Shown: positions 1 through 8,906, numbered from the stretch's first letter. The stretch is 64,000 nucleotides of DNA from MFD01275-c22 sp963705885 (GCA_963705885.1 OY970120.1:3348001-3412000); one strand, 5' to 3'. The notes: generated by a model from the sequence alone, not told the origin. Numbers and translations are program-made.

Positions 1-349
1 GCTCGCCGGCGGAGGCCTTGGCGGCGGCCTCGAAGACGGTCTTCTTGTCCGCCTTGGGCTCGGCGACCTTCAGCGTGCCCTCGGCGCCGGGCAGACCCTT
101 GAACTTCTGCCAGTCCCCGGTCACCTTGAGGATCGCCGCGACCGGCTCCGTCGGCTGCGCGCCGACCGAGAGCCAGTACTGCGCGCGCTCGGAGTCGACC
201 TCGATGAGCGAGGGGTCCTGGGTGGGGTGGTACTTGCCGATCTCCTCGATCGCCCGGCCGTCGCGCTTGGTGCGCGAGTCGGCCACCACGATGCGGTAGT
301 ACGGCGCACGGATCTTGCCCATGCGCATCAGCTTGATCTTGACAGCCAC
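1..349 (-). CDS. rpsP: 30S ribosomal protein S16 (3' end outside window)
   Basis: Small-subunit ribosomal protein that binds 16S rRNA and aids 30S assembly. The translation begins VAVKIKLMRMGKIRAPYYRI, the highly conserved S16 N-terminus, followed by VADSRTKRDGRAIEEIGKYHP. The start is GTG at 349, with an AGGAG ribosome site about nine bases upstream. At least 116 codons are visible and the frame is still open at base 1, so the extended alanine/lysine-rich C-terminus usual in actinobacteria runs off the edge. Normally followed by a KH-domain protein, rimM and trmD, which would lie outside this window. Identification is secure; only the end is missing. Confidence 0.97.
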   Translation of the reverse strand, partial: MAVKIKLMRMGKIRAPYYRIVVADSRTKRDGRAIEEIGKYHPTQDPSLIEVDSERAQYWLSVGAQPTEPVAAILKVTGDWQKFKGLPGAEGTLKVAEPKADKKTVFEAAAKASAGE

Positions 350-474
350 GGGTGTGGACTCCTGGGTTCTGTGGTGGCGGACCTGCGCCGCGTGGGGTGC
401 GGAGCCCGGTCCGGCCGGAGGTGGACACGGAGCACGACGGAGAGAGGGGCCGCGTACACCGGGTTCAGCCGGTC

Positions 475-504
475 ATCATGCCAGACGGCGCGCGCCCCCC
501 GAAA
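475..504 (-). promoter_or_regulatory. possible rpsP promoter
   Basis: On the minus strand TTTCGG (499-504) and CATGAT (475-480) are separated by 18 bases, a plausible -35/-10 pair about 125 bases before the rpsP start and just below the amidohydrolase stop codon. Fit to consensus is moderate, so this is a weak call. Confidence 0.3.
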
Positions 505-514
505 TCGCCGGCAG

Positions 515-1618
515 TCAGGCGGCGAGGACGATGCGGCCGCGCAGGACGACCAGCCACGGGCGGGCCAGCTCGCGCAGGTCGGCGCGCGGGTCGTCGGCGT
601 AGAGCACGAGGTCGGCCGGCGCGCCCGCCTCCAGCCCCGGCCGCCCGAGCCAGCGCCGGGCGTCCCACGAGGCCGCACCCAGTGCCGCCTCGGCCGGCAT
701 CCCGACCTGCTGGTGCAGGGCCAGCACCTCGCGGGCGACCAGCCCGTGCGGCAGCACTCCCCCGGCGTCCGTGCCCGCGTAGACGGGCACCCCCGACTCG
801 TACGCCGCGCGCAGCGTCTGGTCGCAGCGCCGGTGCAGGTCGTGCATGTGGGCGGCGTAGGCGGGGAACTTCCCGCCTGCCTGCTCGGCGTACGACGGGA
901 AGTTGTCCAGCTGCACCCGGGTCGGGACGAGCGCGGTCCCCCCGCGGGCCATCGCGGCGATCACCTCGTCGGACGCTCCGGTGCCGTGCTCGATGCAGTC
1001 GATGCCGGCGGCGACCAGCTCGGCCACGGACTGCTCGCCGAAGCAGTGCGCGGTGACGCGCGCGCCGAGCTCGTGGGCCCGGGCGATCGCCGTCGCCGCG
1101 ACGCCGGCCGGCCAGCACGGGGTGAGGTCGCCCGCGTCGCGGTCGATCCAGTCGCCGACGAGCTTGACCCAGCCGTCGCCGCGGGCGGCCTGCCGCTCGA
1201 CCTCGGCCACGAGGTCCTCGGGCTCGATCTCGGCGCCGTAGTTGCGCAGGTAGCGCTTGGTGCGCGCGATGTGGCGTCCGGCCCTGATGACCCGCGGCAG
1301 GTCGTCGCGCTCGTCCATCCAGTGCGTGTCGACCGGGACCCCGGCGTCGCGCAGCAGCAGCGCACCGGCGTCGCGGTCGGTGAGCGCCTGCGCCTCGGCG
1401 GTCGCCGTGTCGACCCCGCCGTCGGCGTCGAGCCCGACGTGGCAGTGCGCGTCGACCAGGCCGGGCACGAGGAACCCGCTCGTCGCGACCGTCTCGGCGC
1501 CGGGCACCGGCTCGGCCGACACGAGGCCCCGGTCGTCGACCCAGACGTCGCGCTCCTCGCCCTCGGGCAGCACCACCCCGCGCAGGTGCAGCGGCACTGC
1601 CCCGGGCCGACCGGTCAC
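515..1618 (-). CDS. amidohydrolase family protein
   Basis: Probable metal-dependent hydrolase of the amidohydrolase superfamily (imidazolonepropionase-like branch); substrate unknown. Visible motifs in order are VDAHCHVG (the HxH metal pair), WVKLVGDW (candidate carboxylated lysine), VTAHCFGE and CIEHGTG (two metal-binding histidines) and YAGTDAGG (catalytic Asp). It ends in the usual beta-sandwich segment (GLEAGAPADLVLYADDP). A longer frame opens at 1729 but lies inside ffh. GTG at 1618 is preferred because it overlaps the ffh TGA as GTGA and gives 367 residues, normal for the family. The coupling to ffh indicates co-transcription. Its role between ffh and rpsP is not obvious. Confidence 0.85.
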   Translation of the reverse strand: MTGRPGAVPLHLRGVVLPEGEERDVWVDDRGLVSAEPVPGAETVATSGFLVPGLVDAHCHVGLDADGGVDTATAEAQALTDRDAGALLLRDAGVPVDTHWMDERDDLPRVIRAGRHIARTKRYLRNYGAEIEPEDLVAEVERQAARGDGWVKLVGDWIDRDAGDLTPCWPAGVAATAIARAHELGARVTAHCFGEQSVAELVAAGIDCIEHGTGASDEVIAAMARGGTALVPTRVQLDNFPSYAEQAGGKFPAYAAHMHDLHRRCDQTLRAAYESGVPVYAGTDAGGVLPHGLVAREVLALHQQVGMPAEAALGAASWDARRWLGRPGLEAGAPADLVLYADDPRADLRELARPWLVVLRGRIVLAA

Positions 1619-3177
1619 CGCTGGCGGTCGTCCGGCTGCGGCAGCAGGCCCTTGAGCTCCTCGGGCAGCTCGAAGTCCTCGGGAAGGGCCAGACCGGGCA
1701 CGTCCTCGCCCGACTGCCGGGCCTCCCACTGCCTCTCCTCCAGCGCCCGCTTGGCCGGGTTGCCGCTGCGGCCGCCCTTGGCCTTCTTCCTGGGTGCGGC
1801 GGCCTTGCCCTTCGCCTTCTTGCCGCGACCCATGCCGGGCAGGCCCGGCATCCCGGGCATCCCCGGGACGCCCCCGCCGGCGGCCATCTGCCGCATCATC
1901 TTCTGCGCCTCGGTGAAGCGCTCGACGAGCCCGTTGACGTCGGAGACCGTGCGCCCGGAGCCCCGTGCGATGCGCTGGCGTCGCGACGCGTTGAGGATCT
2001 TGTGGTTGCGGCGCTCCTCGGGCGTCATCGACTTGATGATCGCGGTGGTGCGGTCGATCTCACGCTCGTCGATGTTCTCGATCTGCTCCCGCATCGCGCC
2101 CATGCCCGGCAGCATCCCGAGCAGCTTGGACATCGAGCCCATCTTGCGGACGCTCTCCATCTGCGCCAGGAAGTCCTCGAACGAGAAGTCCTCGCCCCGG
2201 CCGAACTTGCCGGCCATCTCCTCGGCCTGGCCCTTGTCGAACGCCTTCTCGGCCTGCTCGATCAGGGTCATGACGTCGCCCATCCCGAGGATGCGCGACG
2301 CCATCCGGTCGGGGTGGAACGCGTCGAAGTCGTCGACCTTCTCGCCGGCGCTGGCGAACATCACCTGGCGCCCGGTGACCTTGGCCACCGACAGCGCGGC
2401 GCCTCCGCGGGCGTCGCCGTCGAGCTTGGTGAGCACCACCCCGTCGAAGCCGACGCCGTCGAGGAACGCCTGGGCGGTCGTGACCGCGTCCTGGCCGATC
2501 ATCGCGTCGACGACGAAGAGCGTCTCGTCGGGCTTCACCGCGTCGCGGATGTCAGCGGCCTGCTGCATCAGCTCGGCGTCGATGCCCAGCCGGCCGGCGG
2601 TGTCGACGATGACGACGTCGTGCATCTTCGCGCGCGCGTGGTCCAGCGCCTGGCGCGCCACCGCGACCGGGTCACCGACCCCGTTGCCCGGCTCCGGGGC
2701 GAACACCGGCACCCCGGCCCGCTCGCCCACGACCTGCAGCTGCGTGACGGCGTTGGGGCGCTGCAGGTCGGCGGCGACGAGGACGGGTGCGTGTCCCTGC
2801 CCCTTGAGCCAGTGGGCGAGCTTGCCGGCCAGCGTCGTCTTGCCGGACCCCTGCAGCCCCGCCAGCATGATCACGCTGGGCGGGTTCTTGGCGAACCGCA
2901 GCCGGCGGGTCTCGCCGCCCAGGATGCCCACGAGCTCCTCGTTGACGATCTTGATGATCTGCTGCGCCGGGTTGAGCGCCTGGTGCACCTCCGCGCCGCG
3001 CGCGCGTTCGCGCACCGCCGCGATGAAGTCCTTGACGACCGGCAGCGCGACGTCGGCCTCGAGCAGCGCCACCCGGATCTCGCGGGTGGTGGCGTCGATG
3101 TCCTCGTCGGTGAGCCGTCCCTTGCCGCGCAGGTTCTTGAACGTGGCGGCGAGACGGTCGGAGAGGGTGGCGAACAC
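1615..3177 (-). CDS. ffh: signal recognition particle protein Ffh
   Basis: SRP54 GTPase that binds 4.5S RNA and nascent signal sequences, delivering ribosomes to FtsY at the membrane. The N domain (about residues 1-90) is followed by the G domain with GLQGSGKTT (107-115), VDTAGR and TKLDGDARGG, then a methionine-rich M domain (MRQMAAGGGVPGMPGMPG) and a basic tail. It has 520 residues, typical for actinobacteria. The GTG start at 3177 has AAGGA six bases upstream. A TAGGCT -10 element and a perfect 12-base palindrome lie in its leader. It overlaps the amidohydrolase by four bases. Confidence 0.98.
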   Translation of the reverse strand: MFATLSDRLAATFKNLRGKGRLTDEDIDATTREIRVALLEADVALPVVKDFIAAVRERARGAEVHQALNPAQQIIKIVNEELVGILGGETRRLRFAKNPPSVIMLAGLQGSGKTTLAGKLAHWLKGQGHAPVLVAADLQRPNAVTQLQVVGERAGVPVFAPEPGNGVGDPVAVARQALDHARAKMHDVVIVDTAGRLGIDAELMQQAADIRDAVKPDETLFVVDAMIGQDAVTTAQAFLDGVGFDGVVLTKLDGDARGGAALSVAKVTGRQVMFASAGEKVDDFDAFHPDRMASRILGMGDVMTLIEQAEKAFDKGQAEEMAGKFGRGEDFSFEDFLAQMESVRKMGSMSKLLGMLPGMGAMREQIENIDEREIDRTTAIIKSMTPEERRNHKILNASRRQRIARGSGRTVSDVNGLVERFTEAQKMMRQMAAGGGVPGMPGMPGLPGMGRGKKAKGKAAAPRKKAKGGRSGNPAKRALEERQWEARQSGEDVPGLALPEDFELPEELKGLLPQPDDRQR

Positions 3178-3189
3178 GCGGATCCTTGA

Positions 3190-3223
3190 CGTCGTACGAC
3201 GGTGGGCGGACCCGGCCAGCCTA
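3190..3223 (-). promoter_or_regulatory. ffh promoter -10 and leader palindrome
   Basis: TAGGCT on the minus strand (3218-3223) is a good -10 hexamer 40 bases before the ffh start. Between it and the ribosome site lies CGTCGTACGACG (3190-3201), a perfect 12-base palindrome that would fall at about +11 to +22 of the transcript and could be an operator. No regulator is known from the sequence. Confidence 0.4.
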
Positions 3224-3246
3224 TCCGTGGGCGCCCGCCAGGTCGG

Positions 3247-5589
3247 TCAGCCCGCTGCGTCGGCGAGCAGCCGCACCACCTCCCGGGTCGTGCCGGGGTC
3301 CAGCGGGGCGCCGCTGCCGTCCTGGAGGTAGAAGACGTCCACCGCCTCCGCGCCGAGCGTGACCACGCGGGCACCCCGGACGGAGACCCCCATCACGGCG
3401 AGCGCGCGGCCGAGGCGGTACAGCAGGCCGGGGCGGTCCGCGGCCCGGACCTCCACGACCGTGGCCGAGACGGACGCGGCCTCCACGACGTCGACCCGGG
3501 GCGCGGGCGCAGGCACGGCCGGCCGCCGCCGTCCCTCGTCGCGGGCGACCAGCCGCCGCGTCACGTCGAGGTCACCGGCGAGCGCGCGCGCGAGGTCCAG
3601 CCGCAGGGCCTCGGACCGCGGCTCGTGGTCCCGGTCGGGCACGACGGTCCAGACGTCGAGCGCCATCCCGTCCTCGGTGCGCACCTGGGCCGAGCGAACC
3701 GAGAGCCGGTGCAGCGCGAGCACCCCGGCCACGACGGCGAACAGCCCGATCCGGTCGGGCGCGGCAACCGTCACCGTCCAGGTGACCGCCTCGTCCGGCT
3801 CGGCGAGCACGGCCAGCCGCCCCTGCCGCACCAGCGCGCTCTGGGCCGGTGCCAGTGGAGGCGGTGGCGGCGGGGGCGAGCCGCCGAGACGCAGCCCGAC
3901 ACGGTGCACGAGGTCGTCCACGAGTCCTGCCTTCCACTCGCTCCACGCCGCGGGGCCGGTCGCCCTCGCGTCGGCCCGGGTGAGGACGGCCAGCAGCTCC
4001 AGCGTCCGGGCGTCACCGATCGCCTCCGCCGCCGTCTCGACCGTGACGGGGTCGTGCAGGTCGCGGCGGGTCGCACACTCCACGAGCAGGAGGTGGTGGC
4101 GCACCAGGGCGACCAGGGTGGCGACGTCCTCGTCGGCGAGGCCCATCCGCCGCGCCGCCACCGTCGTCGGCTCGACGCCCGCCTCGCTATGGTCGCGGCC
4201 CGCGGCCTCCGACCCCTTGCCGATGTCGTGCAGCAGCGCGCCGAGCAGCAGGAGGTCGGGCCGGGCGACCTTGCGCACGAGCGGGGCCGCGCACACCGCC
4301 GCTTCGAGCAGGTGCCGGTCGACGCTGAACCGGTGGACGGCGTTGCGCTGCGGGCGGTGCCGCACCCGGTCCCACTCCGGCAGCAGCCGCGCCACGAGGC
4401 CGGCCTGGTCCATGGCCTCCCAGACCGGCACGAGCGACGGGCCGGCGCCGAGGAGGTCCACGAGCAGCTGCCGCGCGCTCTCGGGCCACGGGTCGGGCAG
4501 CGGCGGGCAGTCGGCGACCAGCCGGTCGACCGAGCTGGTCGACAGGGGCAGCCCCGCCCGTGCGGCCCTGGCAGCCATCCTGAGCACGAGCACGGGGTCG
4601 GACCGCGGGTCGGCCTGGGCGGTGAGCACCGCCTCGCCGTCGTGCTCGGCCAGCCCCGGACCGAGCAGCGTCAGCACCGGCCGGCGGCCCCGGACGAACC
4701 GCGACCGCTGCGGCCGGCTCGCCTGCAGCGCCCGCCGCCAGGTCACGTCCGCGGCGTGGGTGACCGAGGCCGCGCAGGCGCCGACCTCGCGCAGCAGGTC
4801 GTCGGCGTCGGCCAGCCCCAGCGTCTCGGCCACGGCGTCCTGCTCCTGCAGGAGAAGGACGTTGGTCGCCCGCCCGGTCGCCAGGTGCAGCGCGTCGCGC
4901 ACGTCGGCGAGGCGGCGCACGGCGTCGTCGACGTCGCGGTGCGGCCGGTCCGCGACCCAGGACGCCGCGACCGCTCGCAGCGAGACCAGGTCGCGCAGCC
5001 CGCCCCGCCCCTCCTTGAGATCCGGCTCGACGTCGTGCCGCAGGTCGCCGGCGCGGCGTCCCCGCAGCTCCCACGCGTCGCGCAGCTCCGGCAGGCGGCG
5101 GCGTGCGGCGGCCCGCCAGTCGCCCAGGACGCTGGTGCGAAGCCGGCCGACCAGCGACGGGTTGCCGGCAACCGGCCGGGCGTCGAGCAGGCCGAGCAGC
5201 ACCGCGAGGTCGGAGGTCGCCAGCCGCCGCGCCTCGTCGAACGTACGCACGGAGTGGTCGAGATGCACCCCGCAGTCCCACACGGGGTACCAGACCTTGT
5301 CCGCGAGCGCGGCGACGCCCGGGGACGACGCCCCGCGGTCGGCATGGACGAGAACGAGGTCGAGGTCGCTGCCCGGGGAGAGCTCGCCCCGGCCGTAGCC
5401 CCCGACGGCGACCAGCGCGGCGCCGTCGGGCTCCGCGCCGGTCGAGGCGCAGGCCTCCGCCCAGACCTCGCGCAGCCAGGCGTCGGTGAGGGCCGCCAGC
5501 CCCCTGCGCCGCCCGGCGCCGGGAGCACTCCCCCCGAGGAGCTCCCGGCGCCGGGCGCCGTAGTCGGTCAGGTCAGAGCGCGTCGGCAC
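3247..5589 (-). CDS. glnD: [protein-PII] nucleotidyltransferase GlnD
   Basis: Bifunctional nitrogen sensor that adds and removes a nucleotide on the PII protein GlnK. The nucleotidyltransferase site is clear: GGYGRGEL (63-70) followed by GSDLDL (73-78). A central HD domain (GALLHDIGKG) supplies the removing activity, and two C-terminal ACT domains (about 600-680 and 705-775) sense glutamine. At 780 residues it is shorter than the enterobacterial enzyme but normal for actinobacteria, where the homologue is reported to adenylylate rather than uridylylate PII. The GTG start at 5589 overlaps glnK by 17 bases. It is the third gene of amtB-glnK-glnD. Confidence 0.95.
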   Translation of the reverse strand: MPTRSDLTDYGARRRELLGGSAPGAGRRRGLAALTDAWLREVWAEACASTGAEPDGAALVAVGGYGRGELSPGSDLDLVLVHADRGASSPGVAALADKVWYPVWDCGVHLDHSVRTFDEARRLATSDLAVLLGLLDARPVAGNPSLVGRLRTSVLGDWRAAARRRLPELRDAWELRGRRAGDLRHDVEPDLKEGRGGLRDLVSLRAVAASWVADRPHRDVDDAVRRLADVRDALHLATGRATNVLLLQEQDAVAETLGLADADDLLREVGACAASVTHAADVTWRRALQASRPQRSRFVRGRRPVLTLLGPGLAEHDGEAVLTAQADPRSDPVLVLRMAARAARAGLPLSTSSVDRLVADCPPLPDPWPESARQLLVDLLGAGPSLVPVWEAMDQAGLVARLLPEWDRVRHRPQRNAVHRFSVDRHLLEAAVCAAPLVRKVARPDLLLLGALLHDIGKGSEAAGRDHSEAGVEPTTVAARRMGLADEDVATLVALVRHHLLLVECATRRDLHDPVTVETAAEAIGDARTLELLAVLTRADARATGPAAWSEWKAGLVDDLVHRVGLRLGGSPPPPPPPLAPAQSALVRQGRLAVLAEPDEAVTWTVTVAAPDRIGLFAVVAGVLALHRLSVRSAQVRTEDGMALDVWTVVPDRDHEPRSEALRLDLARALAGDLDVTRRLVARDEGRRRPAVPAPAPRVDVVEAASVSATVVEVRAADRPGLLYRLGRALAVMGVSVRGARVVTLGAEAVDVFYLQDGSGAPLDPGTTREVVRLLADAAG

Positions 5590-5911
5590 CGCGGTCGCCC
5601 GTGCGGACGCGCACGACGGTCTCGACCGGCACCGACCAGACCTTGCCGTCCCCGATCCGGCCGGTCTGGGCGCTCTTGACGATGACGTCGATGACGTCCT
5701 CGGCGTCGGCGTCCTCGACCAGCACCTCGACCCGCACCTTGGGCACGAGGTCGACGGTGTACTCCGCGCCGCGGTAGACCTCGGTGTGGCCGCGCTGCCG
5801 GCCGTAGCCGCTCGCCTCGGTGACCGTGATGCCGTGCACCCCGAAGGACTCCAGGGCGCTCTTCACCTCGTCGAGCTTGAACGGCTTGATGACTGCCGTG
5901 ACGAGCCTCAT
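5573..5911 (-). CDS. glnK: nitrogen regulatory protein PII (GlnK/GlnB)
   Basis: Trimeric PII signal protein that reports nitrogen and energy state and gates AmtB. It has 112 residues, exactly family length, starting MRLVTAVIKPFKLDEVKSAL. The T-loop segment GHTEVYRGAEYTVD places the modifiable tyrosine at residue 51, the site changed by GlnD. The C-terminal signature TGRIGDGKVW is intact. The ATG at 5911 overlaps the amtB stop as ATGA, so the two are translationally coupled. The symbol glnK is favoured over glnB because of the amtB linkage. Confidence 0.96.
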   Translation of the reverse strand: MRLVTAVIKPFKLDEVKSALESFGVHGITVTEASGYGRQRGHTEVYRGAEYTVDLVPKVRVEVLVEDADAEDVIDVIVKSAQTGRIGDGKVWSVPVETVVRVRTGDRGADAL

Positions 5912-7236
5912 GCGTCGACCCTCTCCTTCGCGACGGACGGCGCGGCGGTGTAGCCGCCACCGGTGACCGACCCCAGCTCGTACGCGGACTCCGCGTGCGT
6001 CGTGAGGTCGATGCCCGCGACCTCGGCCTCGGCCTCGACCCGGAAGCCGATGGTCCGCTCGATGGCCAGGCCGAGGACGTAGGCGACGCCGAACGAGAAC
6101 GCCATGACGGCACCGGCCGCGACGCCCTGCCGCCAGAGCTGGTCGACGCCGCCGCCGTAGAGCAGACCGTCGACGCCGGCCGGCGCGGCCGACGTGGCCA
6201 GGATGCCGATGAGCAGCGTCCCGACGAGACCACCCACGAGGTGGACCCCGACGACGTCGAGCGAGTCGTCGTAGCCGAAGCGGTACTTCAGGCCGACGGC
6301 CAGCGCGCACAGCACCCCGGCGACCGCGCCCACGAGGATGGCGCCGACCGGGTTGACCGCGGAGCATGCCGGGGTGATCGCGACCAGGCCGGCCACGACG
6401 CCGGACGCCCCGCCCAGCGACGTCGCGTGCCCGTCGCGGATCTTCTCGGTGAGCAGCCAGGCCAGCGACGCGGCACCGGTCGCGACGAGGGTGTTGATCC
6501 ACGCCACCGCGGCGACGTCACCGGCGCCGAGCGCCGAGCCGGCGTTGAAGCCGAACCAGCCGAACCACAGCAGGCCCGCGCCCACCATGACCAGCGTGAG
6601 GTTGTGCGGGCGCATCGGCTCCTTGCCGAAGCCCACCCGCTTGCCCAGCACCAGGGCCAGGGCGAGTGCCGCAGCGCCCGCATTGATGTGCACGGCGGTG
6701 CCACCGGCGAAGTCGACGGCCGCCAGGTCGTTGGCGATCCACCCGCCGATCTCGGCGGTGTAGCCGTCGAAGGCGAAGACCCAGTGCGCGACCGGGAAGT
6801 AGACGACGGTCGCCCAGATGCCGGCGAACACCATCCACGACCCGAACTTCGCGCGGTCGGCGATCGCACCGCTGATGAGCGCGACCGTGATGATCGCGAA
6901 GACGCCCTGGAAGCCGACGAACGCCAGCGGAGGGATGCCCGCCGCCTCGCCCTCGACCCCGCCGAGCGGCGCGGTGGACAGCAGCCCCTTGAGCCCGGCG
7001 AAGTCGAGGTTGCCGAGAAGGCCGCCTCCGACGTCGTCGCCGAACGCGAGCGTGTAGCCGTACAGCACCCACAGCACGCTGATGAGACCGAGCGCCCCGA
7101 AGCTCATCATCATCATGTTGAGGACGCTCTTGGCACGGACCATGCCGCCGTAGAACAGCGCAAGGCCCGGCGTCATGAGAAGGACGAGCGCGGCGCTCGT
7201 CATGACCCAGGCGGTGTCGCCGGAGCTGGGTGTCAC
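5908..7236 (-). CDS. amtB: ammonium transporter AmtB
   Basis: Integral membrane ammonium channel of the Amt/MEP/Rh family. The 442-residue product shows about eleven hydrophobic segments and family motifs such as TPGLALFYGGMVRAKS, the twin pore histidines (HINAGAAAL and VGVHLVGGLVG) and SLGGASGVVAGLVAITPAC. It starts at GTG 7236 with a full AGGAGG a short distance upstream. It is first in the operon with glnK and glnD. Two GlnR-type boxes lie 75-120 bases upstream, predicting induction under nitrogen limitation. Confidence 0.97.
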   Translation of the reverse strand: MTPSSGDTAWVMTSAALVLLMTPGLALFYGGMVRAKSVLNMMMMSFGALGLISVLWVLYGYTLAFGDDVGGGLLGNLDFAGLKGLLSTAPLGGVEGEAAGIPPLAFVGFQGVFAIITVALISGAIADRAKFGSWMVFAGIWATVVYFPVAHWVFAFDGYTAEIGGWIANDLAAVDFAGGTAVHINAGAAALALALVLGKRVGFGKEPMRPHNLTLVMVGAGLLWFGWFGFNAGSALGAGDVAAVAWINTLVATGAASLAWLLTEKIRDGHATSLGGASGVVAGLVAITPACSAVNPVGAILVGAVAGVLCALAVGLKYRFGYDDSLDVVGVHLVGGLVGTLLIGILATSAAPAGVDGLLYGGGVDQLWRQGVAAGAVMAFSFGVAYVLGLAIERTIGFRVEAEAEVAGIDLTTHAESAYELGSVTGGGYTAAPSVAKERVDA

Positions 7237-7310
7237 GAGGTGCCTCCTAGACGGACGGGTTCGACGTCGAGAAGGCTGGCGGTCCGGGGTTACCGCCGGG
7301 GGCGCGCCAG

Positions 7311-7357
7311 GTTTCGTCGGTGTGACGATGTCGGCGCGCTCGTTACGTCGCGGTTAC
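7311..7357 (-). promoter_or_regulatory. double GlnR-type binding site upstream of amtB
   Basis: Read on the minus strand, two a/b box pairs occur: GTAAC-n6-GTAAC (7357 to 7342) and GTCAC-n6-GAAAC (7326 to 7311). Both match the actinobacterial GlnR pattern GTnAC-n6-GaAAC, and the second matches exactly. They sit 75-120 bases before the amtB start, the position known for GlnR control of amtB-glnK-glnD in Streptomyces. The upstream pair contains the TAA stop codon of the decarboxylase gene. Confidence 0.8.
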
Positions 7358-8851
7358 GTCGGCTCGCATCCCGAGACCCGCGGCGGCCTCGTCGGCCAGG
7401 CGGTCGCCGAGCCGCAGCACCCAGGCCACCAGCTCCTCGGCGTCGTCGGCCGTGGTGCGCGGGTTGATGAAGCAGGGCCGCAGCGCGTAGCGGCCGCCGA
7501 CCCGGGTGAACGACGGGACGTAGGGGGACTCCGCGTGCAGGCGCCGGAGGAGCTGCTGGTTCAGCGCGTCCAGGCCGGGCTCGTCGAGCCCCTCGCGGAC
7601 GTAGCGGAAGCAGCAGATGGACAGCTCGGGCTCGGTCAGCAGCTCGAGGCGCGGATCGGAGCGCACCAGGTCGGCGACGCGGCGGGCGAGGTCGTGGTCG
7701 CGCACGACGCGGGCGCGCAGGCCGTCGAGGCCGAGCTCGTGCAGCGCGGCCCAGACCACGACGCCGCGGGCCGGCGCGGTCAGGTCGAGCGACCAGTCGT
7801 GGTAGGGCAGGCCCATCGCGTCGTAGGCCGAGCCGGTCCACACGGTGTCGAACCCGCCCTCGATGTAGTCGGCCGCGCCGCCGGTGAACGCCCGGCCGAG
7901 CAGCTCGCGGTCGCGGACGAACGTCGCGGCGATGCCGCTCGGCGTCGCGAGCCACTTGTGCGGGTCGACGATCGCGGAGTCCGCCCGCTCGAGACCGGCG
8001 AAGCGGTCGGCGACCCGTGGGTCGAGGCGGCCGAACAGGCCGTAGGCGCCGTCGACGTGGAACCAGGTGTCGTGCTCGGCTGCCACGTCGGCCAGCGCGG
8101 CCAGGTCGTCGACGGCGCCGGTGTTGGTGGTGCCGGCGACGCCGACCACCGCGACCGGGACGTGGCCGGCCGCCACGTCGGCCACCAGCGTGTCCCGTAG
8201 CGCCGCCACGTCGACACGCTGCGCGGAGTCGACCGGCAGGACCACGACGTCGGACCGGCCGAGCCCCAGGACGCCGGCTGCCTTGATGAGGCTGTGGTGC
8301 AGCTCGACGGTGACGTAGACGCGGCCCCGCGGCACCCCCGCGAGACCGTCGCGCGCCGGGTCGTGCCCGAGCCGCTCGTAGGCCCGCTGCCGCGCCGCCC
8401 CGAGGGCCAGCAGGTTCGCGACCGACCCGCTGCTGGAGAACACGCCCTGCAGGGCCGGCGGACCCTGCAGCCCGCAGGCCTCCGCGAGCCAGGTCAGGGC
8501 GAGCTCCTCGAGGAAGTTGCCGGTGTGGCCCAGGTAGCGCTGCGTGCCGGCGAACGACGCGGCGAGCGCGGCCACGGCCGGCACGACGGTCGGGCCCGTG
8601 GTGATCCACCCGAGGAAGCCCGGCGAGGTCAGGCGCTGGCCGTGGCGCACGACGGGGTCGGCGAGCCGGCGCAGCGTCTCCTCGGCCCCGCGGCCCTGCC
8701 GGGGCAGCGGCTCGTCGAGGGTCGACCGCCAGGACGCCGACTCACCGAACTCCGCCCCGGTCGCCGGCGCGGCCAGGTGCTGCTCCAGGGCGGGCAGCAC
8801 CGCCCGCAGCGCCCCGGCCAGGTCCCGTGTCTCGGCCGCGTCCTCGCTCAT
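7343..8851 (-). CDS. group II pyridoxal-dependent decarboxylase
   Basis: PLP-dependent amino acid decarboxylase, probably acting on an aromatic or acidic L-amino acid; substrate not determinable. Landmarks over 502 residues are FSSSGSVANLLAL (phosphate-binding turn, about 138-150), HHSLIKAAG (ring-stacking histidine, about 185), FHVDGAYG with Asp267 that pairs with the pyridine nitrogen, and VDPHKW with the Schiff-base lysine at 299. The ATG at 8851 lies six bases after TAGATT, a leaderless arrangement. The gene ends inside the amtB regulatory region but is otherwise unrelated to the nitrogen operon. Confidence 0.88.
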   Translation of the reverse strand: MSEDAAETRDLAGALRAVLPALEQHLAAPATGAEFGESASWRSTLDEPLPRQGRGAEETLRRLADPVVRHGQRLTSPGFLGWITTGPTVVPAVAALAASFAGTQRYLGHTGNFLEELALTWLAEACGLQGPPALQGVFSSSGSVANLLALGAARQRAYERLGHDPARDGLAGVPRGRVYVTVELHHSLIKAAGVLGLGRSDVVVLPVDSAQRVDVAALRDTLVADVAAGHVPVAVVGVAGTTNTGAVDDLAALADVAAEHDTWFHVDGAYGLFGRLDPRVADRFAGLERADSAIVDPHKWLATPSGIAATFVRDRELLGRAFTGGAADYIEGGFDTVWTGSAYDAMGLPYHDWSLDLTAPARGVVVWAALHELGLDGLRARVVRDHDLARRVADLVRSDPRLELLTEPELSICCFRYVREGLDEPGLDALNQQLLRRLHAESPYVPSFTRVGGRYALRPCFINPRTTADDAEELVAWVLRLGDRLADEAAAGLGMRADVTAT

Positions 8852-8857
8852 CCCGCC

Positions 8858-8863
8858 AATCTA
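8858..8863 (-). promoter_or_regulatory. leaderless promoter of the decarboxylase gene
   Basis: TAGATT on the minus strand lies six bases before the ATG at 8851. Transcription would begin at or next to the start codon, and there is no ribosome-binding site. Confidence 0.5.
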
Positions 8864-8906
8864 GGCGCTGGACCCGACAACCGGACCCGGCCTCCGCATG
8901 ACATCC

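Noticed and set aside
227..3331. Plus-strand 1034-codon open frame
   Set aside because: It is antisense to ffh and the amidohydrolase, whose motifs are unmistakable. Arg/Pro/Val/Asp-rich composition is typical of GC-rich shadow frames.
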